A stretch of DNA of 64,000 nt from Glycocaulis abyssi (GCF_041429775.1 NZ_CP163421.1:496001-560000); one strand, 5' to 3'. Shown: positions 8,002 to 17,740, counted from the first letter of the stretch. Numbers and translations are program-made. Notes: a model not told the origin generated them from the letters alone.

Positions 8002-8421
8002 ATGATGGAAGCTCGCCTATCCCTCGTCACGCTAGGCGTGGCGGATATCGCGCGCTCCAAAGCCTTCTATGAGGCGATGGGATTCAAGACCGCGTTCCAG
8101 AACGAGCAGATTGTCTTCCTGCCGATGGGCGGGCTGGTGCTGGCGCTCTTCGGCAAGCACGACCTTGATGCCGACATGGCGCGCGAGAACTCCGGTCATG
8201 GCCATATCGCGCTCGCGCACAACACCCGCAGCGAAGCGGAGGTCGATGCCATTATCGATCATGCTGTGGCGAGCGGTGGCAGCCTGCTCAAAGCTGCGCA
8301 CAAGGCCGATTGGGGCGGGTATTCGGGCTATTTCGCCGACCCGGACGGCCATGCATGGGAAGTCGCCTACAATCCCCATTGGACGATAGACGCCGAAGGG
8401 CGGATCAATATGGCTCCCTGA
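8002..8421 (+). CDS. VOC-family (glyoxalase/bleomycin resistance-like) protein
   Basis: This 139-residue protein has the vicinal-oxygen-chelate fold pattern: two beta-alpha-beta-beta-beta units, with ARLSLVTLGVADIARSKAFYEAMGF at the start, HGHIALAHNTRSEAEVDAIIDHA in the middle, and the hallmark GGYSGYFADPDGHAWEVAYNP at about 109-129. Metal ligands in the family are His/Glu on these strands; the His in HGHIALAH and Glu in WEVAYNP are candidates. The substrate cannot be told from the sequence. It stands alone between the palindromic repeat and the convergent DsbA-like gene. Confidence 0.88.
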   Translation: MMEARLSLVTLGVADIARSKAFYEAMGFKTAFQNEQIVFLPMGGLVLALFGKHDLDADMARENSGHGHIALAHNTRSEAEVDAIIDHAVASGGSLLKAAHKADWGGYSGYFADPDGHAWEVAYNPHWTIDAEGRINMAP

Positions 8422-8436
8422 CGGAGCGCGCCCTCG

Positions 8437-9171
8437 CTAGTTCTCCAGCGCGGCGGCCACGATCCGGTTCAGCCGTCCGATATCGGCGCCGGGTATGATG
8501 TCGCCGCCGATCACGAAGAAGGGCGTGCCGCTGACCCCTATCGAACGGGCCAGCTGATACACGCTGTCGAGATGTTCCTCGATTTCCGGCGAAGCCATGG
8601 CTTCGCGCAGCGCGTCCGGCTCGATGCCGTGTTCGGCGGCGATAAGCTCGATGCGTTCGGCATTCATCGGTGAGCCGGCCTGCATAAGCGCATTGTGAAA
8701 ATCGCGGTAGGTGTCGGGAGACAGGCTCCAGACCGCCAGCGCCGCGCGGGCGGCCTCCTCTGAAGCCTGTCCCAGCAGCGGCAGCTCCTTGTAAACGACC
8801 CGTATGCGCCCCTCATGGCGCTCCATTACGTCTTCCAGCCAGTCATTCACCTGCACGCAATACGGGCAGCGATAGTCGAAGAATTCGACAATGGTCAGCT
8901 CGGCATCTTCCGGGCCGGCCACCGGGTCTCTTGCATCCTCGTAGATTGCGTCGCGATACTCCTGCGCCCCGGCGATCAGCTGGGCCTGTTCGCGCGCGCG
9001 CGCGCGGCGCTGCAATTCCACGATGGCTTCCTCGATCACCTCCGGGTTTTCCACGATATAGCGATGCACGATCTGTTCGATGGCCGAGCTATCGGTTTCG
9101 TCGGTGTCGCCATTGGCGGGTGAGCAGGCAACAAGAAGGCCGGCGGCCAAAAGGCCAGTCAGAAAACGCAT
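8437..9171 (-). CDS. DsbA-family thiol:disulfide oxidoreductase lipoprotein
   Basis: The product has 244 residues from the ATG at 9171. I chose that start because it begins directly with a lipoprotein signal (MRFLTGLLAAGLLVAC, lipobox LVAC with Cys at residue 16). An N-terminal helical segment (residues about 28-75) is followed by a thioredoxin-like DsbA domain with the active site CPYC in FFDYRCPYCVQVNDWLE at about 99, and the cis-Pro loop VSGTPFFVIGGDIIPGA near the end. It is like the Com1/DsbD-gamma type of periplasmic oxidoreductases that form or shuffle disulfides in envelope proteins. It is downstream of, and on the same strand as, an M48 protease gene, 17 bases apart, so the two envelope quality-control proteins are probably made together. 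Confidence 0.92.
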   Translation of the reverse strand: MRFLTGLLAAGLLVACSPANGDTDETDSSAIEQIVHRYIVENPEVIEEAIVELQRRARAREQAQLIAGAQEYRDAIYEDARDPVAGPEDAELTIVEFFDYRCPYCVQVNDWLEDVMERHEGRIRVVYKELPLLGQASEEAARAALAVWSLSPDTYRDFHNALMQAGSPMNAERIELIAAEHGIEPDALREAMASPEIEEHLDSVYQLARSIGVSGTPFFVIGGDIIPGADIGRLNRIVAAALEN

Positions 9172-9188
9172 GTCATAGTCCCTGAATG

Positions 9189-10619
9189 TTAGTGGAATGC
9201 CGGGCTTGCCAGAGGCTGGCGCCGGTTGCGCTCGGCCCTGTTCCACTCGCGGATTTCCTGTGGTGTCGGTTCTGCAACTGCGATCAGTTCGCTGGCGCGC
9301 ACCCAGGCCGGGGTGCCGCTGTCCAGCTCATCGCGGGCGCGATTGGCAAAGATGTAAGCCTGCATCGAATTGCCGACCGAGAAAAAGCGTTCCGCCGTTG
9401 CAAGCTGTGCCAGCGCTGTCTCTCCGCGCGCCTCATGGGCGAGCGCCAACTGGAACCAGGCCCAGCTATTCTGCTGCTCGCGTGCCAGCGCAAAGCGCAA
9501 ATGGGAGACCGCCTCATCCAGCGCATCGGCTTCGCCGGTTCCAATCAGCGATGCGGCAAGATTCACGCGCAGAAGCGGTGCATCGGGCATCAGCTCGATC
9601 GCGCGCCGGTGGGGTGCGACCGAGTCCGCTATCCGTCCGCTCTCGTAGAGCATCTGGCCCTCCAGCTCGTGGAAGAACGGGTTTTCCGGCTCCATCTCGA
9701 TCAGCTGTGCCAGACGCTCGCGTGCGTGGTCCAGCCTTCCCTGCCGGAAATAGGCAACCGAGCGCGCATACCGGGCCTCAAGGCTGGTATCGCTTTCAGG
9801 GTAACGCTGGAACACCTGGGCCGGTGCCACGGTGAAGCCGATGATCTTGGCCTGTATGCGCCGCAGCTCGGCGATCTCCTCGGGGCTGTCTTCCACATCG
9901 TAATAGGGCGATGCCTCTACCCGGCGCCGCATGGCTTCGATGCGCTGGGACGAGAGGGGGTGAGAGCGGAAATACTCATAGCGCCGGGCCTCGCTCATCA
10001 CCTCCTGATAACGGAAGCGTTCAAACGTGGTCACCAGACCGCGTGAGGACTGGCCTGTGCGCTCCATGAAGGTAATGGCGGCCTGATCGGCGGCGGCTTC
10101 CTGGGTGCGCGTATAGCGCAGCATGTCCAGCGTCGCGAACTGGGGCGCGGAGGCGATAATGGCCGCCCCGCCCGCACCGGCACCGGCCATGGCGGCAACG
10201 ATGCCCAGCCCCAGCGTGGCAATCATGGTCGCCATGGCGCCGCGCGTGCCATCGCCAAAGCGCACCAGATGCGCGCCTTCGATATGGCCGATTTCATGCG
10301 CGATAACGGCTTTGATTTCACCGGGATATTCGGCAATCACGATTGCGCCGGTATGCATGAAGATGTTCTGGCCACGCGTGACGAAGGCGTTGAACTCGTT
10401 GTTTCCGACCAGATAGAGGCCTACCGAATCGCTATCCAGCCCTGCCGCATCCAGCAAGGGGTCGGTATAGCCCTGCATGACCGCTTCGATTTCGGTGTCG
10501 CGGATCAGGCTTATGCCCTGGGCATGGGCGGGCGCGGACGGTCCGAGGATCATCGCCGCGCTGGCGGCCAGGGCCGTCGCAGAGGCGCAGCAATCTCTCA
10601 GGCGGGTAATGATCGTCAT
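9189..10619 (-). CDS. M48-family periplasmic metalloprotease with TPR domain (BepA-like)
   Basis: The protein has 476 residues from the ATG at 10619, which has GGAGG ten bases upstream and opens with a signal peptide ending SAPAHAQ (about residue 34). The long open frame upstream of this ATG belongs to the opposite frame of rne and was rejected. The peptidase domain has the zinc motif HEIGH in VIAHEIGHIEGAH at about residue 107 and the third ligand in RTQEAAADQAAI near 174. From about 280 to 430 there are TPR-like helices (YARSVAYFRQGRLDHARERL, then FHELEGQMLYESGRIADSV). This matches BepA/YfgC, which assists or degrades outer-membrane proteins such as LptD and BamA-dependent clients. It is followed by the DsbA-like lipoprotein gene. 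Confidence 0.93.
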   Translation of the reverse strand: MTIITRLRDCCASATALAASAAMILGPSAPAHAQGISLIRDTEIEAVMQGYTDPLLDAAGLDSDSVGLYLVGNNEFNAFVTRGQNIFMHTGAIVIAEYPGEIKAVIAHEIGHIEGAHLVRFGDGTRGAMATMIATLGLGIVAAMAGAGAGGAAIIASAPQFATLDMLRYTRTQEAAADQAAITFMERTGQSSRGLVTTFERFRYQEVMSEARRYEYFRSHPLSSQRIEAMRRRVEASPYYDVEDSPEEIAELRRIQAKIIGFTVAPAQVFQRYPESDTSLEARYARSVAYFRQGRLDHARERLAQLIEMEPENPFFHELEGQMLYESGRIADSVAPHRRAIELMPDAPLLRVNLAASLIGTGEADALDEAVSHLRFALAREQQNSWAWFQLALAHEARGETALAQLATAERFFSVGNSMQAYIFANRARDELDSGTPAWVRASELIAVAEPTPQEIREWNRAERNRRQPLASPAFH

Positions 10620-10734
10620 GGAGACATGACCTCCGATACGGCTTCCACCGCAATGCATCACCCCCAACGATAGCCTTTTCATGGCAGAAGTGCAGCCCGT
10701 GAGCACATTTATACTGACAGGCTGCACACCGATA

Positions 10735-13311
10735 TCAGGACCCCATCCCGAACAGCTTGCCTGAGCGTTGCCACCAGCCCGAACGCTTCGGCCCGGTGTT
10801 TTCGCTCTCCTCGCCCGTTTCGGTGGCCGGTGCTTCGGATGCCGGTTCAGCCTTCTTTGCGCGCGGCTTGCGGGCAGGTGCCTTCTTCTGCTTGGGCGCG
10901 TCTTCGCTAGCGCTTTCAGCTGGAGCCTCGGCGGTTTCGGCGTCCGCCTTTTTGGGAGCAGCCTTGCGCGTGCGCTTCGGTTTGGCCGGAGCCTCTGCCT
11001 CGACGGCCGCTTCACTTTGCGCAGGTGCCGCTTCGGCGGGTTCTGCCTTCTTGCGCCGTGTGCGCTTGGGCTTGGGTGCCTCTTCGCTGGCGGCTGGCTC
11101 AGCGGCCTCAACCGCGCTTTCAGCTGCCGCAGGCGCGTCTTCCACGGCTTGCTTGCGGCGGCGTGACGGGCGCGTGCGGGCAGGCGGCGTCTCGCCTGAG
11201 CCGATGGCTTCGCTTTCGCCCGGCTCGATCACCGACAGGCCGGCAATCTCGCTGCTCTCGCCTGAGCTGGATGCGGCTGCCTGATCGTCGCGTGTCTCAC
11301 CATCACCGCGCCGACGGCGTCCACGGCCACCACGGCGGCCCCGGCGGCGGCGCTTGGGCTTGCCGTCCTCGTCCTGGGCGCTCGTGGCAGGGGCTCTGTC
11401 AGCGCTTTCGCCCTCTTCGTCGCCATCGCTGTCGGCATCAGCGGCTTCGGCGTCGCCTCCGGCTTGCGCCTCGGCGTGATCGGAATCGCGGTCACGGCCA
11501 CCGCGCCGTCTGCGGCGGCGGCGCGATTTGCGCTCTCCACCGTCACCATCGGCCTTTTCCGAACGGGTGTCTTCGTGCGCTTCTTCAGCGGCGGCACCCG
11601 CTTCCAGCGCGGCTTCCTCTTCCGCCGCCTGCCGGTCGGCTTCTTCCTCGGCGGTCAGCGAACCGGCTTCGACGGTGATCGGCTTGGGCACATAGGGTCC
11701 GCGATCACCGTCTTTACGCGCTTCCAGCCGCTCGATGCGTGATCCGTCGCGCTTCAGGTCGATATCTGTCGCGATCAGGACGCGCATGTCGAAGCGCTGC
11801 TCGACCGCGCGCAGATAGTCGCGCTTCTCGTTGAGCAGGTAGAGCGCCACCTCGTTGGGCAGATGCAGCGCGATCTTCAGGGCGCGCCCTTTAAGGCCCT
11901 CTTCCTCAACGCTGCGGATAGCCGCCAGAGCGCTCGATTCCACGCTTCTGAGATAGCCAATGCCATTGCAGTGCGGGCAGGGCTCTGTAGAGCCTTCCAC
12001 CAGGCTCGTGCGGCGGCGCTGGCGGGAGATTTCCATCAGGCCGAACTGGGAGATTTTCGCCATCTGGATGCGCGCGCGGTCCTTGGCGAGCACCTCTTTC
12101 ATCTTCTTCTCGACGGCGCGGATGTTCTTGTTGTCCTCCATATCGATGAAATCGATAATGATGAGGCCGGCAAGGTCACGCAGGCGCATCTGGCGCGCCG
12201 CTTCCTCGGCCGCTTCCAGATTGGTGCGCAGCGCGGTCTGCTCGATATTGCGCTCTTTGGTCGACTTGCCCGAGTTCACGTCGATGGCGACCAGCGCCTC
12301 TGTCGGGTTGATGACCAGATAGCCGCCTGATTTCAGCTGTGCGACGGGGGAGTAGATCGCCTCAAGCTGGCTTTCGGTCCCGTGGCGCAGGAAAAGCGGC
12401 ATGTCGTCGGTATAGGGCTGCACCTTGGTGGCGTGGCTCGGCATCAGCATGCGCATGAAGCCCTTGGCTTCCTTGTAGGCTTCCTCGCCTTCGACCAGGA
12501 CGTGCTCGATATCCTTGTCGTAAAGGTCGCGGATCGCGCGCTTGACCAGATTGCCTTCCTCGTAAATCAGCGAGGGAGCAACGGATTTCAGCGTGGTCTC
12601 GCGGATCGTCTCCCACAGACGGATCAGATAGTCGTAATCACGCTTGATCTCCAGCTTGGTGCGCGCCGCGCCCGCTGTGCGGATGATGAGGCCCATGCCG
12701 CGCGGCAGATCGAGCGACTGGACGGCGCTTTTCAGGCGCTTGCGGTCGGTCGCGCTGGTGATCTTGCGCGAAATGCCGCCCCCACGGTCGGTATTGGGCA
12801 TCAGCACGCAATAGCGTCCGGCCAGCGACAGATAGGTGGTCAGCGCCGCGCCTTTATTGCCGCGCTCCTCCTTGGAGACCTGCACGAGCATGACCTGGCG
12901 GCGCTTGATGACCTCCTGGATCTTGTATTTGCGAAGCAGGTTGCGCCGTTTGCGGGCAATCTCCTCCATCAGATCCTCGTCATCATCGGCATCGTCGCCG
13001 CCATCGCTGTCGGTATCGGCGGTCAGCTCGGCTTCGGCCTCGCGCAGGGCCTGACGGTCCTCGAACGGGATCTGGTAGTAGTCGGGATGGATCTCGTTAA
13101 AGGCCAGAAAGCCGTGCTTGTTGCCGCCATATTCGACAAAGGCGGCCTGAAGCGAGGGTTCTACACGGGTGACCTGGGCGAGATAGATATTGCCACGGAT
13201 GGGGCTGCGTGAAGCCGACTCAAAGTCGAAATCTTCAACGCGGTTGGAATCCACAATGACCACCCGGGTTTCTTCCGGGTGGGAGGCGTCGATCAGCATT
13301 TTGCGGGACAT
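10735..13311 (-). CDS. rne: Ribonuclease E
   Basis: The product has 858 residues from the ATG at 13311 (MSRKMLIDASHPEETRVVIV); the upstream in-frame start at 13341 lacks support. Domains: S1 RNA-binding region at about 35-125, with an acidic insert typical of alphaproteobacterial RNase E; the DNase I-like catalytic core with VAIDVNSGKSTKERNIEQTALRTN (split here) and LIIIDFIDMEDNKN at about 330-380; the Zn-link CPHCNGIG near 445; then a small domain to about 560. The rest is Ala/Pro/Lys/Arg-rich and unstructured, with two arginine patches (SRRRRRRRGGRDRD and RRRRGRRGGRGRRRRGD). The end has GWWQRSGKLFGMGS; a GWW motif at this place binds PNPase in Caulobacter. It builds the RNA degradosome and processes rRNA and mRNA. 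Confidence 0.97.
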   Translation of the reverse strand: MSRKMLIDASHPEETRVVIVDSNRVEDFDFESASRSPIRGNIYLAQVTRVEPSLQAAFVEYGGNKHGFLAFNEIHPDYYQIPFEDRQALREAEAELTADTDSDGGDDADDDEDLMEEIARKRRNLLRKYKIQEVIKRRQVMLVQVSKEERGNKGAALTTYLSLAGRYCVLMPNTDRGGGISRKITSATDRKRLKSAVQSLDLPRGMGLIIRTAGAARTKLEIKRDYDYLIRLWETIRETTLKSVAPSLIYEEGNLVKRAIRDLYDKDIEHVLVEGEEAYKEAKGFMRMLMPSHATKVQPYTDDMPLFLRHGTESQLEAIYSPVAQLKSGGYLVINPTEALVAIDVNSGKSTKERNIEQTALRTNLEAAEEAARQMRLRDLAGLIIIDFIDMEDNKNIRAVEKKMKEVLAKDRARIQMAKISQFGLMEISRQRRRTSLVEGSTEPCPHCNGIGYLRSVESSALAAIRSVEEEGLKGRALKIALHLPNEVALYLLNEKRDYLRAVEQRFDMRVLIATDIDLKRDGSRIERLEARKDGDRGPYVPKPITVEAGSLTAEEEADRQAAEEEAALEAGAAAEEAHEDTRSEKADGDGGERKSRRRRRRRGGRDRDSDHAEAQAGGDAEAADADSDGDEEGESADRAPATSAQDEDGKPKRRRRGRRGGRGRRRRGDGETRDDQAAASSSGESSEIAGLSVIEPGESEAIGSGETPPARTRPSRRRKQAVEDAPAAAESAVEAAEPAASEEAPKPKRTRRKKAEPAEAAPAQSEAAVEAEAPAKPKRTRKAAPKKADAETAEAPAESASEDAPKQKKAPARKPRAKKAEPASEAPATETGEESENTGPKRSGWWQRSGKLFGMGS

Positions 13312-13876
13312 AAAGGCGAGCTCCGGTGCGCGCGCCAGCACGAATCATCCGGCCTGTAAGGGCCAGAGCAGATAGCTGGGCGCTGAGTTGGGAGCGCAAG
13401 GGCGGCGTCGCTTCTGAAGGGGTCGAAGGGAAAGCACGCGCCTGGCGCATGTTCAAGGTTCCTTGTCGGCCTGTCCGGCACCCCCTGAAAGGCAGGGGAA
13501 ACACGCGGAGCAGGCCGCTTTGACTGGTCTGGGGCGCGTGCGCGCAGAACCGGATGAGCGGTCCGCGGCGTCTGCCCGGTAAATCTTTGCTGCCCCGTTG
13601 ATCCGCTGCGCGAGCCAGCGACGTATCGCCAGGCTCCCGGTCGCGCGGGGCGAGGTAGTGAAGCGTGTCAGGCGCCAGCAATTGCCGGACTGGCTGACAG
13701 CGTTATCAACACCGAAGCACACCATGCACCATTCGCTCCGGGATGAAAAGCAAGCTTATCCGTGCTAGCCAGCAATTATCGTTACGCGCTGGTAACCGAA
13801 TCGAAACCGGGGCGGGCTATTCTCTGTATGAGACCTGCGTTCAAGCAGGCCGGCTGAGGGTGTGCTACAGAGGGTG
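13312..13876. other. Intergenic region between divergent rne and amidase; probable long rne leader
   Basis: About 565 bases separate the divergent starts and I see no convincing gene; the open frames here on both strands have poor codon character. On the rne side a hairpin with arms CCCCTG/CAGGGG lies at about 13481-13498, in what would be the rne 5' leader. RNase E genes are often autoregulated through a long structured leader, so this is a plausible control region, but no consensus could be verified. The left 250 bases are GC-rich; near 13735-13830 the composition falls, which fits promoters for the two genes. Confidence 0.5.
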
Positions 13877-15133
13877 ATGACGGTGGCGGTTATCAATGGA
13901 CTATCGGGTCTGAAGGCATGCATGGCGGCGCTGCTCGTCATGGTGGCCAGCGGCTTTGCCCATGCAGATTCCATTACCGCCGTGCGCTTTGGCGTGCACG
14001 ACACCCATACCCGCATCGTGATCGAGACCCGCTCCGAGATGGAGTTTCGCGCCTTCACCTCTGGCGAGGTGTCGCCGCGCCTGATCGTTGATATTCCGGG
14101 CGCAGGCTGGGCGGTCAGCGGTCTCGATGGCCGGCAGGGGCAGGGCCACGGGCTCGCCGGACGGTTCCGCTTCGACCCCGCTGCGCAGACGCCGCGCCTG
14201 ATTTTCGATCTGACCGAGAGCGCGCAGGTGCGCGAGAGCTTCGCCCTCCCGCCGGGCGAGGGCGGCTATCGTATCGTGATTGACATTGAACCGGCACCGG
14301 CGGCGGTGATGACGGCCAGCTCCGGCTTTGACGTCACCGATCACACCATCACCCAGTATCTCGCCGAACGTGTGCAGGTATCTTACGTGCCGCCGCGCTG
14401 TGAGCGCCCGCGCATCGTGATTGATCCGGGCCATGGCGGACGTGACCCGGGCGCGCCGGGCCGGTTTGGCGGCGTATCGGAATCCCATCTGGCGCTGGCG
14501 GCCGGGCTGGCGCTGCGCGATATTCTCAATGCCCGTGGCCGTTATGAAGTCATTATGACGCGCGACCGCGATATTTTTCTGGAGCTTGATGAGCGTATCC
14601 AGGTCGCCCGCCGGGCGCAGGCAGACATCTTCATCTCGCTGCACGCCGATGCCGCGCCCAACAGCGCGACCGGCCCGCGCGGCGCGGCTGTCTACACACT
14701 GTCTGACTCCGGTACCAACCGCGCGCGCAACCGGGCGCGTCAGGACGGTGAGTGGCTGCAGACCAGCGCGGCGCGCACCGAGCAGGTCAACAATCTGCTG
14801 CTGGAAATGTCGCTGCAAGAAAAGCGCAACCAGTCGCTTATCTTCGCCGCCTCCATTCTGGAGACCTCTTCGGCGATCACGCCGCTCTTCCGCCGCGAGC
14901 CGCTGGAGCGCGGCTTCTGGGTGCTGCTGGATTCCCAGATCCCCGCCGTCCTGTTCGAGATGGGCTTTATGACCAACCCCGACGACTCGCGTAATCTGAA
15001 CACTCCGGCCTATCGCCAGCGGCTGATGGCGGCGGTGGCGGACTCCATCGATGCCTATTTCGCAGTCTGCAATAATACCGGCCCGGTCCGCACCGCAGCT
15101 GCTGGCAATTCAGGCGGCCCGGCGCTGCGCTGA
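13877..15133 (+). CDS. amiC: N-acetylmuramoyl-L-alanine amidase with AMIN domain
   Basis: This protein has 418 residues from ATG 13877; a GTG at 13862 or the ATG at 13922 are alternative starts. The signal peptide ends GFAHA at about residue 32. The AMIN domain (about 35-140, with AVRFGVHDTHTRIVIET and FSRFDP-like blocks) targets the protein to septal wall or Tol-Pal regions. The Amidase_3 domain runs from about 180 to 400: RIVIDPGHGGRDPGAPG with the first zinc His, LSLHADAAPN-like FISLHADAAPN with another, and VLFEMGFMTNPDDSRNL with the catalytic Glu. It cuts the amide between MurNAc and the stem peptide during cell separation. It lies upstream of the PBP1A gene in the usual alphaproteobacterial order, 123 bases apart. 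Confidence 0.93.
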   Translation: MTVAVINGLSGLKACMAALLVMVASGFAHADSITAVRFGVHDTHTRIVIETRSEMEFRAFTSGEVSPRLIVDIPGAGWAVSGLDGRQGQGHGLAGRFRFDPAAQTPRLIFDLTESAQVRESFALPPGEGGYRIVIDIEPAPAAVMTASSGFDVTDHTITQYLAERVQVSYVPPRCERPRIVIDPGHGGRDPGAPGRFGGVSESHLALAAGLALRDILNARGRYEVIMTRDRDIFLELDERIQVARRAQADIFISLHADAAPNSATGPRGAAVYTLSDSGTNRARNRARQDGEWLQTSAARTEQVNNLLLEMSLQEKRNQSLIFAASILETSSAITPLFRREPLERGFWVLLDSQIPAVLFEMGFMTNPDDSRNLNTPAYRQRLMAAVADSIDAYFAVCNNTGPVRTAAAGNSGGPALR

Positions 15134-15256
15134 CCTTCCGCCCTGAAACCGGCTTGGACGTATCGGCCTCATCAGGCCATAATGCCGCCGCAGTGAGGGG
15201 CATGGTCTGCAGCCCTGCCAGACAGGCAGGCAGCATCGACTGGACAGGCGGAATAC

Positions 15257-17740
15257 ATGGCAGTCTTCAGCGTGAAAAACTTCGGCAAGCTGGCTCTCTG
15301 GGCAGGCTCGACCATTGCGGTTGTCGGCATTGTGGCTCTGGTCGCGGTGTCCATCTACGTCGCGCGGGTCACCGAAGACTTGCCTGATTACGCGCAGCTG
15401 GCCGAGTATGAACCGCCGATTATGAGCCGCATGCATGCCGGCGACGGGCTGCTGATCGCCGAATATGCGTTTGAGCGCCGCGTTTTCGTGCCGATCGAGG
15501 CGATCCCGCCCCAGGTCCTGAACGCCTTCCTCGCGGCAGAGGATGCCAATTTCTATAATCATAGCGGCATCGACCTGATGGGGCTGGTGCGCGCTGCCGT
15601 GTCCAATATCGGCAATATTATCAATGGACGCCGTCTTGAGGGCGGTTCGACCATCACCCAGCAGGTGGCCAAGAACTTCCTGCTCTCCTCCGAGCAGCGT
15701 GTAGCGCGTAAAGTTCAGGAAATGGTGCTGGCCATGCGCATGGAGCGGGCCTTCACCAAGGACCGCATACTGGAGCTGTATCTCAACGAGATTTTCCTCG
15801 GTAACCGCGCCTATGGCGTGGCAGCGGCCGCGCTGAACTATTTCGACAGCTCACTCGATGAGCTGGAACTGCACGAGATCGCGTATCTCGCAGCCCTGCC
15901 CAAGGCGCCGAACAACTACCATCCGACCCGGCGCCCCGAAGCGGCCATTGGACGGCGCAACTACGTGCTCGCCCGCATGCACGTGAACGGCTTCATCACG
16001 GAAGCAGAGATGCGCGAAGCGCAGGCCCAGCCGCTCGAAACGGTCAGCCGTCTGCAGGGCGAAACCTATCTGGCGGCGGAGTATTTCGTCGAGGAAGTGC
16101 GCCGCGAACTCTTCAACATGTATGGCGAGGAGCAGCTTTACTCCGGCGGCCTGTCGGTGCGCACCTCGCTCGATACCCGCGCCCAGCTGGCCGCCCGCTC
16201 GGCGCTGCGTGCGGGCCTGCTGGAATATGACCGGCGCTACGGCTATCGCGGCCCGCTCACCACGCTGGAGAACTTTGACGCCTGGCCGGAACAACTGGCC
16301 GAAGTCGAGGTGCCGCGCGATCTCGACGAGGGCTGGACCCATGCTGTCGTGCTGGAAGTGCGCGATGGTGACGTGCTGATCGGCACGGTCGACCGCGCAC
16401 GCGGCTCCATTCCGCTGTCCGAATTGCGCTGGGCGCGCCGCCCGTCCCGGCGCTCGTCTGATAATTTCCCGGCTCTGGGTGCTGCCATTCAACGCCCGTC
16501 CGACGTGCTGGAACTGGGCGATGTGGTACTGGTCGAGCGCCTGTCGGAAGAGGGCGAGGAATACGCCCTGCGCCAGGTGCCCGAAGTGAACGGCGCGGTG
16601 ATGGCGCTTGATCCCTATACCGGCCGGGTGCTGGCCATGATTGGCGGCTATTCCTTCCAGCACAGCCAGTTCAATCGCGCCACGCAGGCGCGCCGTCAGC
16701 CCGGCTCTTCGTTCAAGCCCTTTGTCTATGCCGCCGCGCTGGACAATGGCTTCACGCCCGCCAGCATCATTCTGGATGCGCCGTTCGCGGCCACAGGCGG
16801 CGGGGACAACCGCTTCTACCGCCCGTCCAATTATTCCGACCGGTTCTACGGACCTTCCACAATGCGTCTGGGGCTGGAGCTCTCGCGTAACGTGATGACG
16901 GTGCGGCTGGCGCAGGATACCGGCATGCAGCCCATTGCCGAATATGCCGAGCGCTTCGGGATTTACGACCGGATGGATCCGGTCCTGGCCATGTCGCTGG
17001 GTGCGGGCGAGACCACGCTGTGGCGGCTGATGAGCGCCTATGGCGCGCTGGTCAATGGCGGACGGCGCGTGACGCCGACCCTGATCGACCGGGTACAGGA
17101 CCGCACCGGACAGACCATTTTCGTGCACGACGAGCGCGAATGCGTGCAATGCGATGTGGAGGAATGGACAGACGGGCTTGCCGAGCCGGAGCTGGCCGAG
17201 TTGGGTGAAGAGGTTGTCGACCCGGTAACCGCCTATCAGGTCGTCTCCATGCTGGAGGGCGCGGTGCGCCGCGGTACCGGCAGCGCACTCAACGCGCTCG
17301 GCCGCCCGGTAGCGGGCAAGACCGGCACCACGAACGAGTTCCGCGATGCCTGGTTTGTCGGTTTCACGCCGGACCTGGTGGTCGGCGTCTATGTCGGCTT
17401 TGATACGCCGGCGCCGCTGGGTTCCGGCGAGGCTGGCGGCCGGGCCGCTGCCCCGATTGCGCGCGATGCATTTGCGCCCATTCTGGAAGACTATCCGGTC
17501 GCGCCGTTCCGTGTGCCCGAAGGGGTGCGCCTCGTGCCTATTGATGCGCGGTCGGGCGAGCCGTCCGTGCTGGGCCGTCCAGGCGTGATCCTGGAGGCAT
17601 TCCGTCCGGGGACCGAGCCGGTACGCGGGGCCAGCCGCGAGGAAGAGACGCTCAGCTTTGGCACGGGCCGTCTGCGTGACAGCGATGGCGAGAGCGGCGA
17701 ATCCGGTGAGGTGGTCGACACGCTGGACGGAATCTACTAG
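15257..17740 (+). CDS. mrcA: Penicillin-binding protein 1A (bifunctional transglycosylase/transpeptidase)
   Basis: The protein has 827 residues. One membrane anchor lies at about residues 11-36. The GT51 glycosyltransferase domain spans about 60-240, with AAEDANFYNHSGID, the GGSTITQQVAKNFLLS motif and the RKVQEMVLAMRMER block. An OB-like linker follows (about 330-430). The transpeptidase domain has the active-site serine in PGSSFKPFVYA at about 483 (SxxK), and KTGTTNEF at about 686. The C-terminus is Gly/Glu-rich. It polymerises glycan strands and cross-links them at the inner membrane. The order amidase, PBP1A, prfB downstream of divergent rne is conserved in this class. Confidence 0.97.
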   Translation: MAVFSVKNFGKLALWAGSTIAVVGIVALVAVSIYVARVTEDLPDYAQLAEYEPPIMSRMHAGDGLLIAEYAFERRVFVPIEAIPPQVLNAFLAAEDANFYNHSGIDLMGLVRAAVSNIGNIINGRRLEGGSTITQQVAKNFLLSSEQRVARKVQEMVLAMRMERAFTKDRILELYLNEIFLGNRAYGVAAAALNYFDSSLDELELHEIAYLAALPKAPNNYHPTRRPEAAIGRRNYVLARMHVNGFITEAEMREAQAQPLETVSRLQGETYLAAEYFVEEVRRELFNMYGEEQLYSGGLSVRTSLDTRAQLAARSALRAGLLEYDRRYGYRGPLTTLENFDAWPEQLAEVEVPRDLDEGWTHAVVLEVRDGDVLIGTVDRARGSIPLSELRWARRPSRRSSDNFPALGAAIQRPSDVLELGDVVLVERLSEEGEEYALRQVPEVNGAVMALDPYTGRVLAMIGGYSFQHSQFNRATQARRQPGSSFKPFVYAAALDNGFTPASIILDAPFAATGGGDNRFYRPSNYSDRFYGPSTMRLGLELSRNVMTVRLAQDTGMQPIAEYAERFGIYDRMDPVLAMSLGAGETTLWRLMSAYGALVNGGRRVTPTLIDRVQDRTGQTIFVHDERECVQCDVEEWTDGLAEPELAELGEEVVDPVTAYQVVSMLEGAVRRGTGSALNALGRPVAGKTGTTNEFRDAWFVGFTPDLVVGVYVGFDTPAPLGSGEAGGRAAAPIARDAFAPILEDYPVAPFRVPEGVRLVPIDARSGEPSVLGRPGVILEAFRPGTEPVRGASREEETLSFGTGRLRDSDGESGESGEVVDTLDGIY

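Noticed and set aside
9189-11111. A 640-residue open frame on the minus strand including the M48 protease
   Set aside because: The part beyond 10619 overlaps the end of rne in another frame, is Arg/Pro-rich, and a good ATG with GGAGG and signal peptide lies at 10619.
13235-13725. Minus-strand frames in the rne leader
   Set aside because: No ribosome sites, poor composition, and they overlap the expected untranslated leader.
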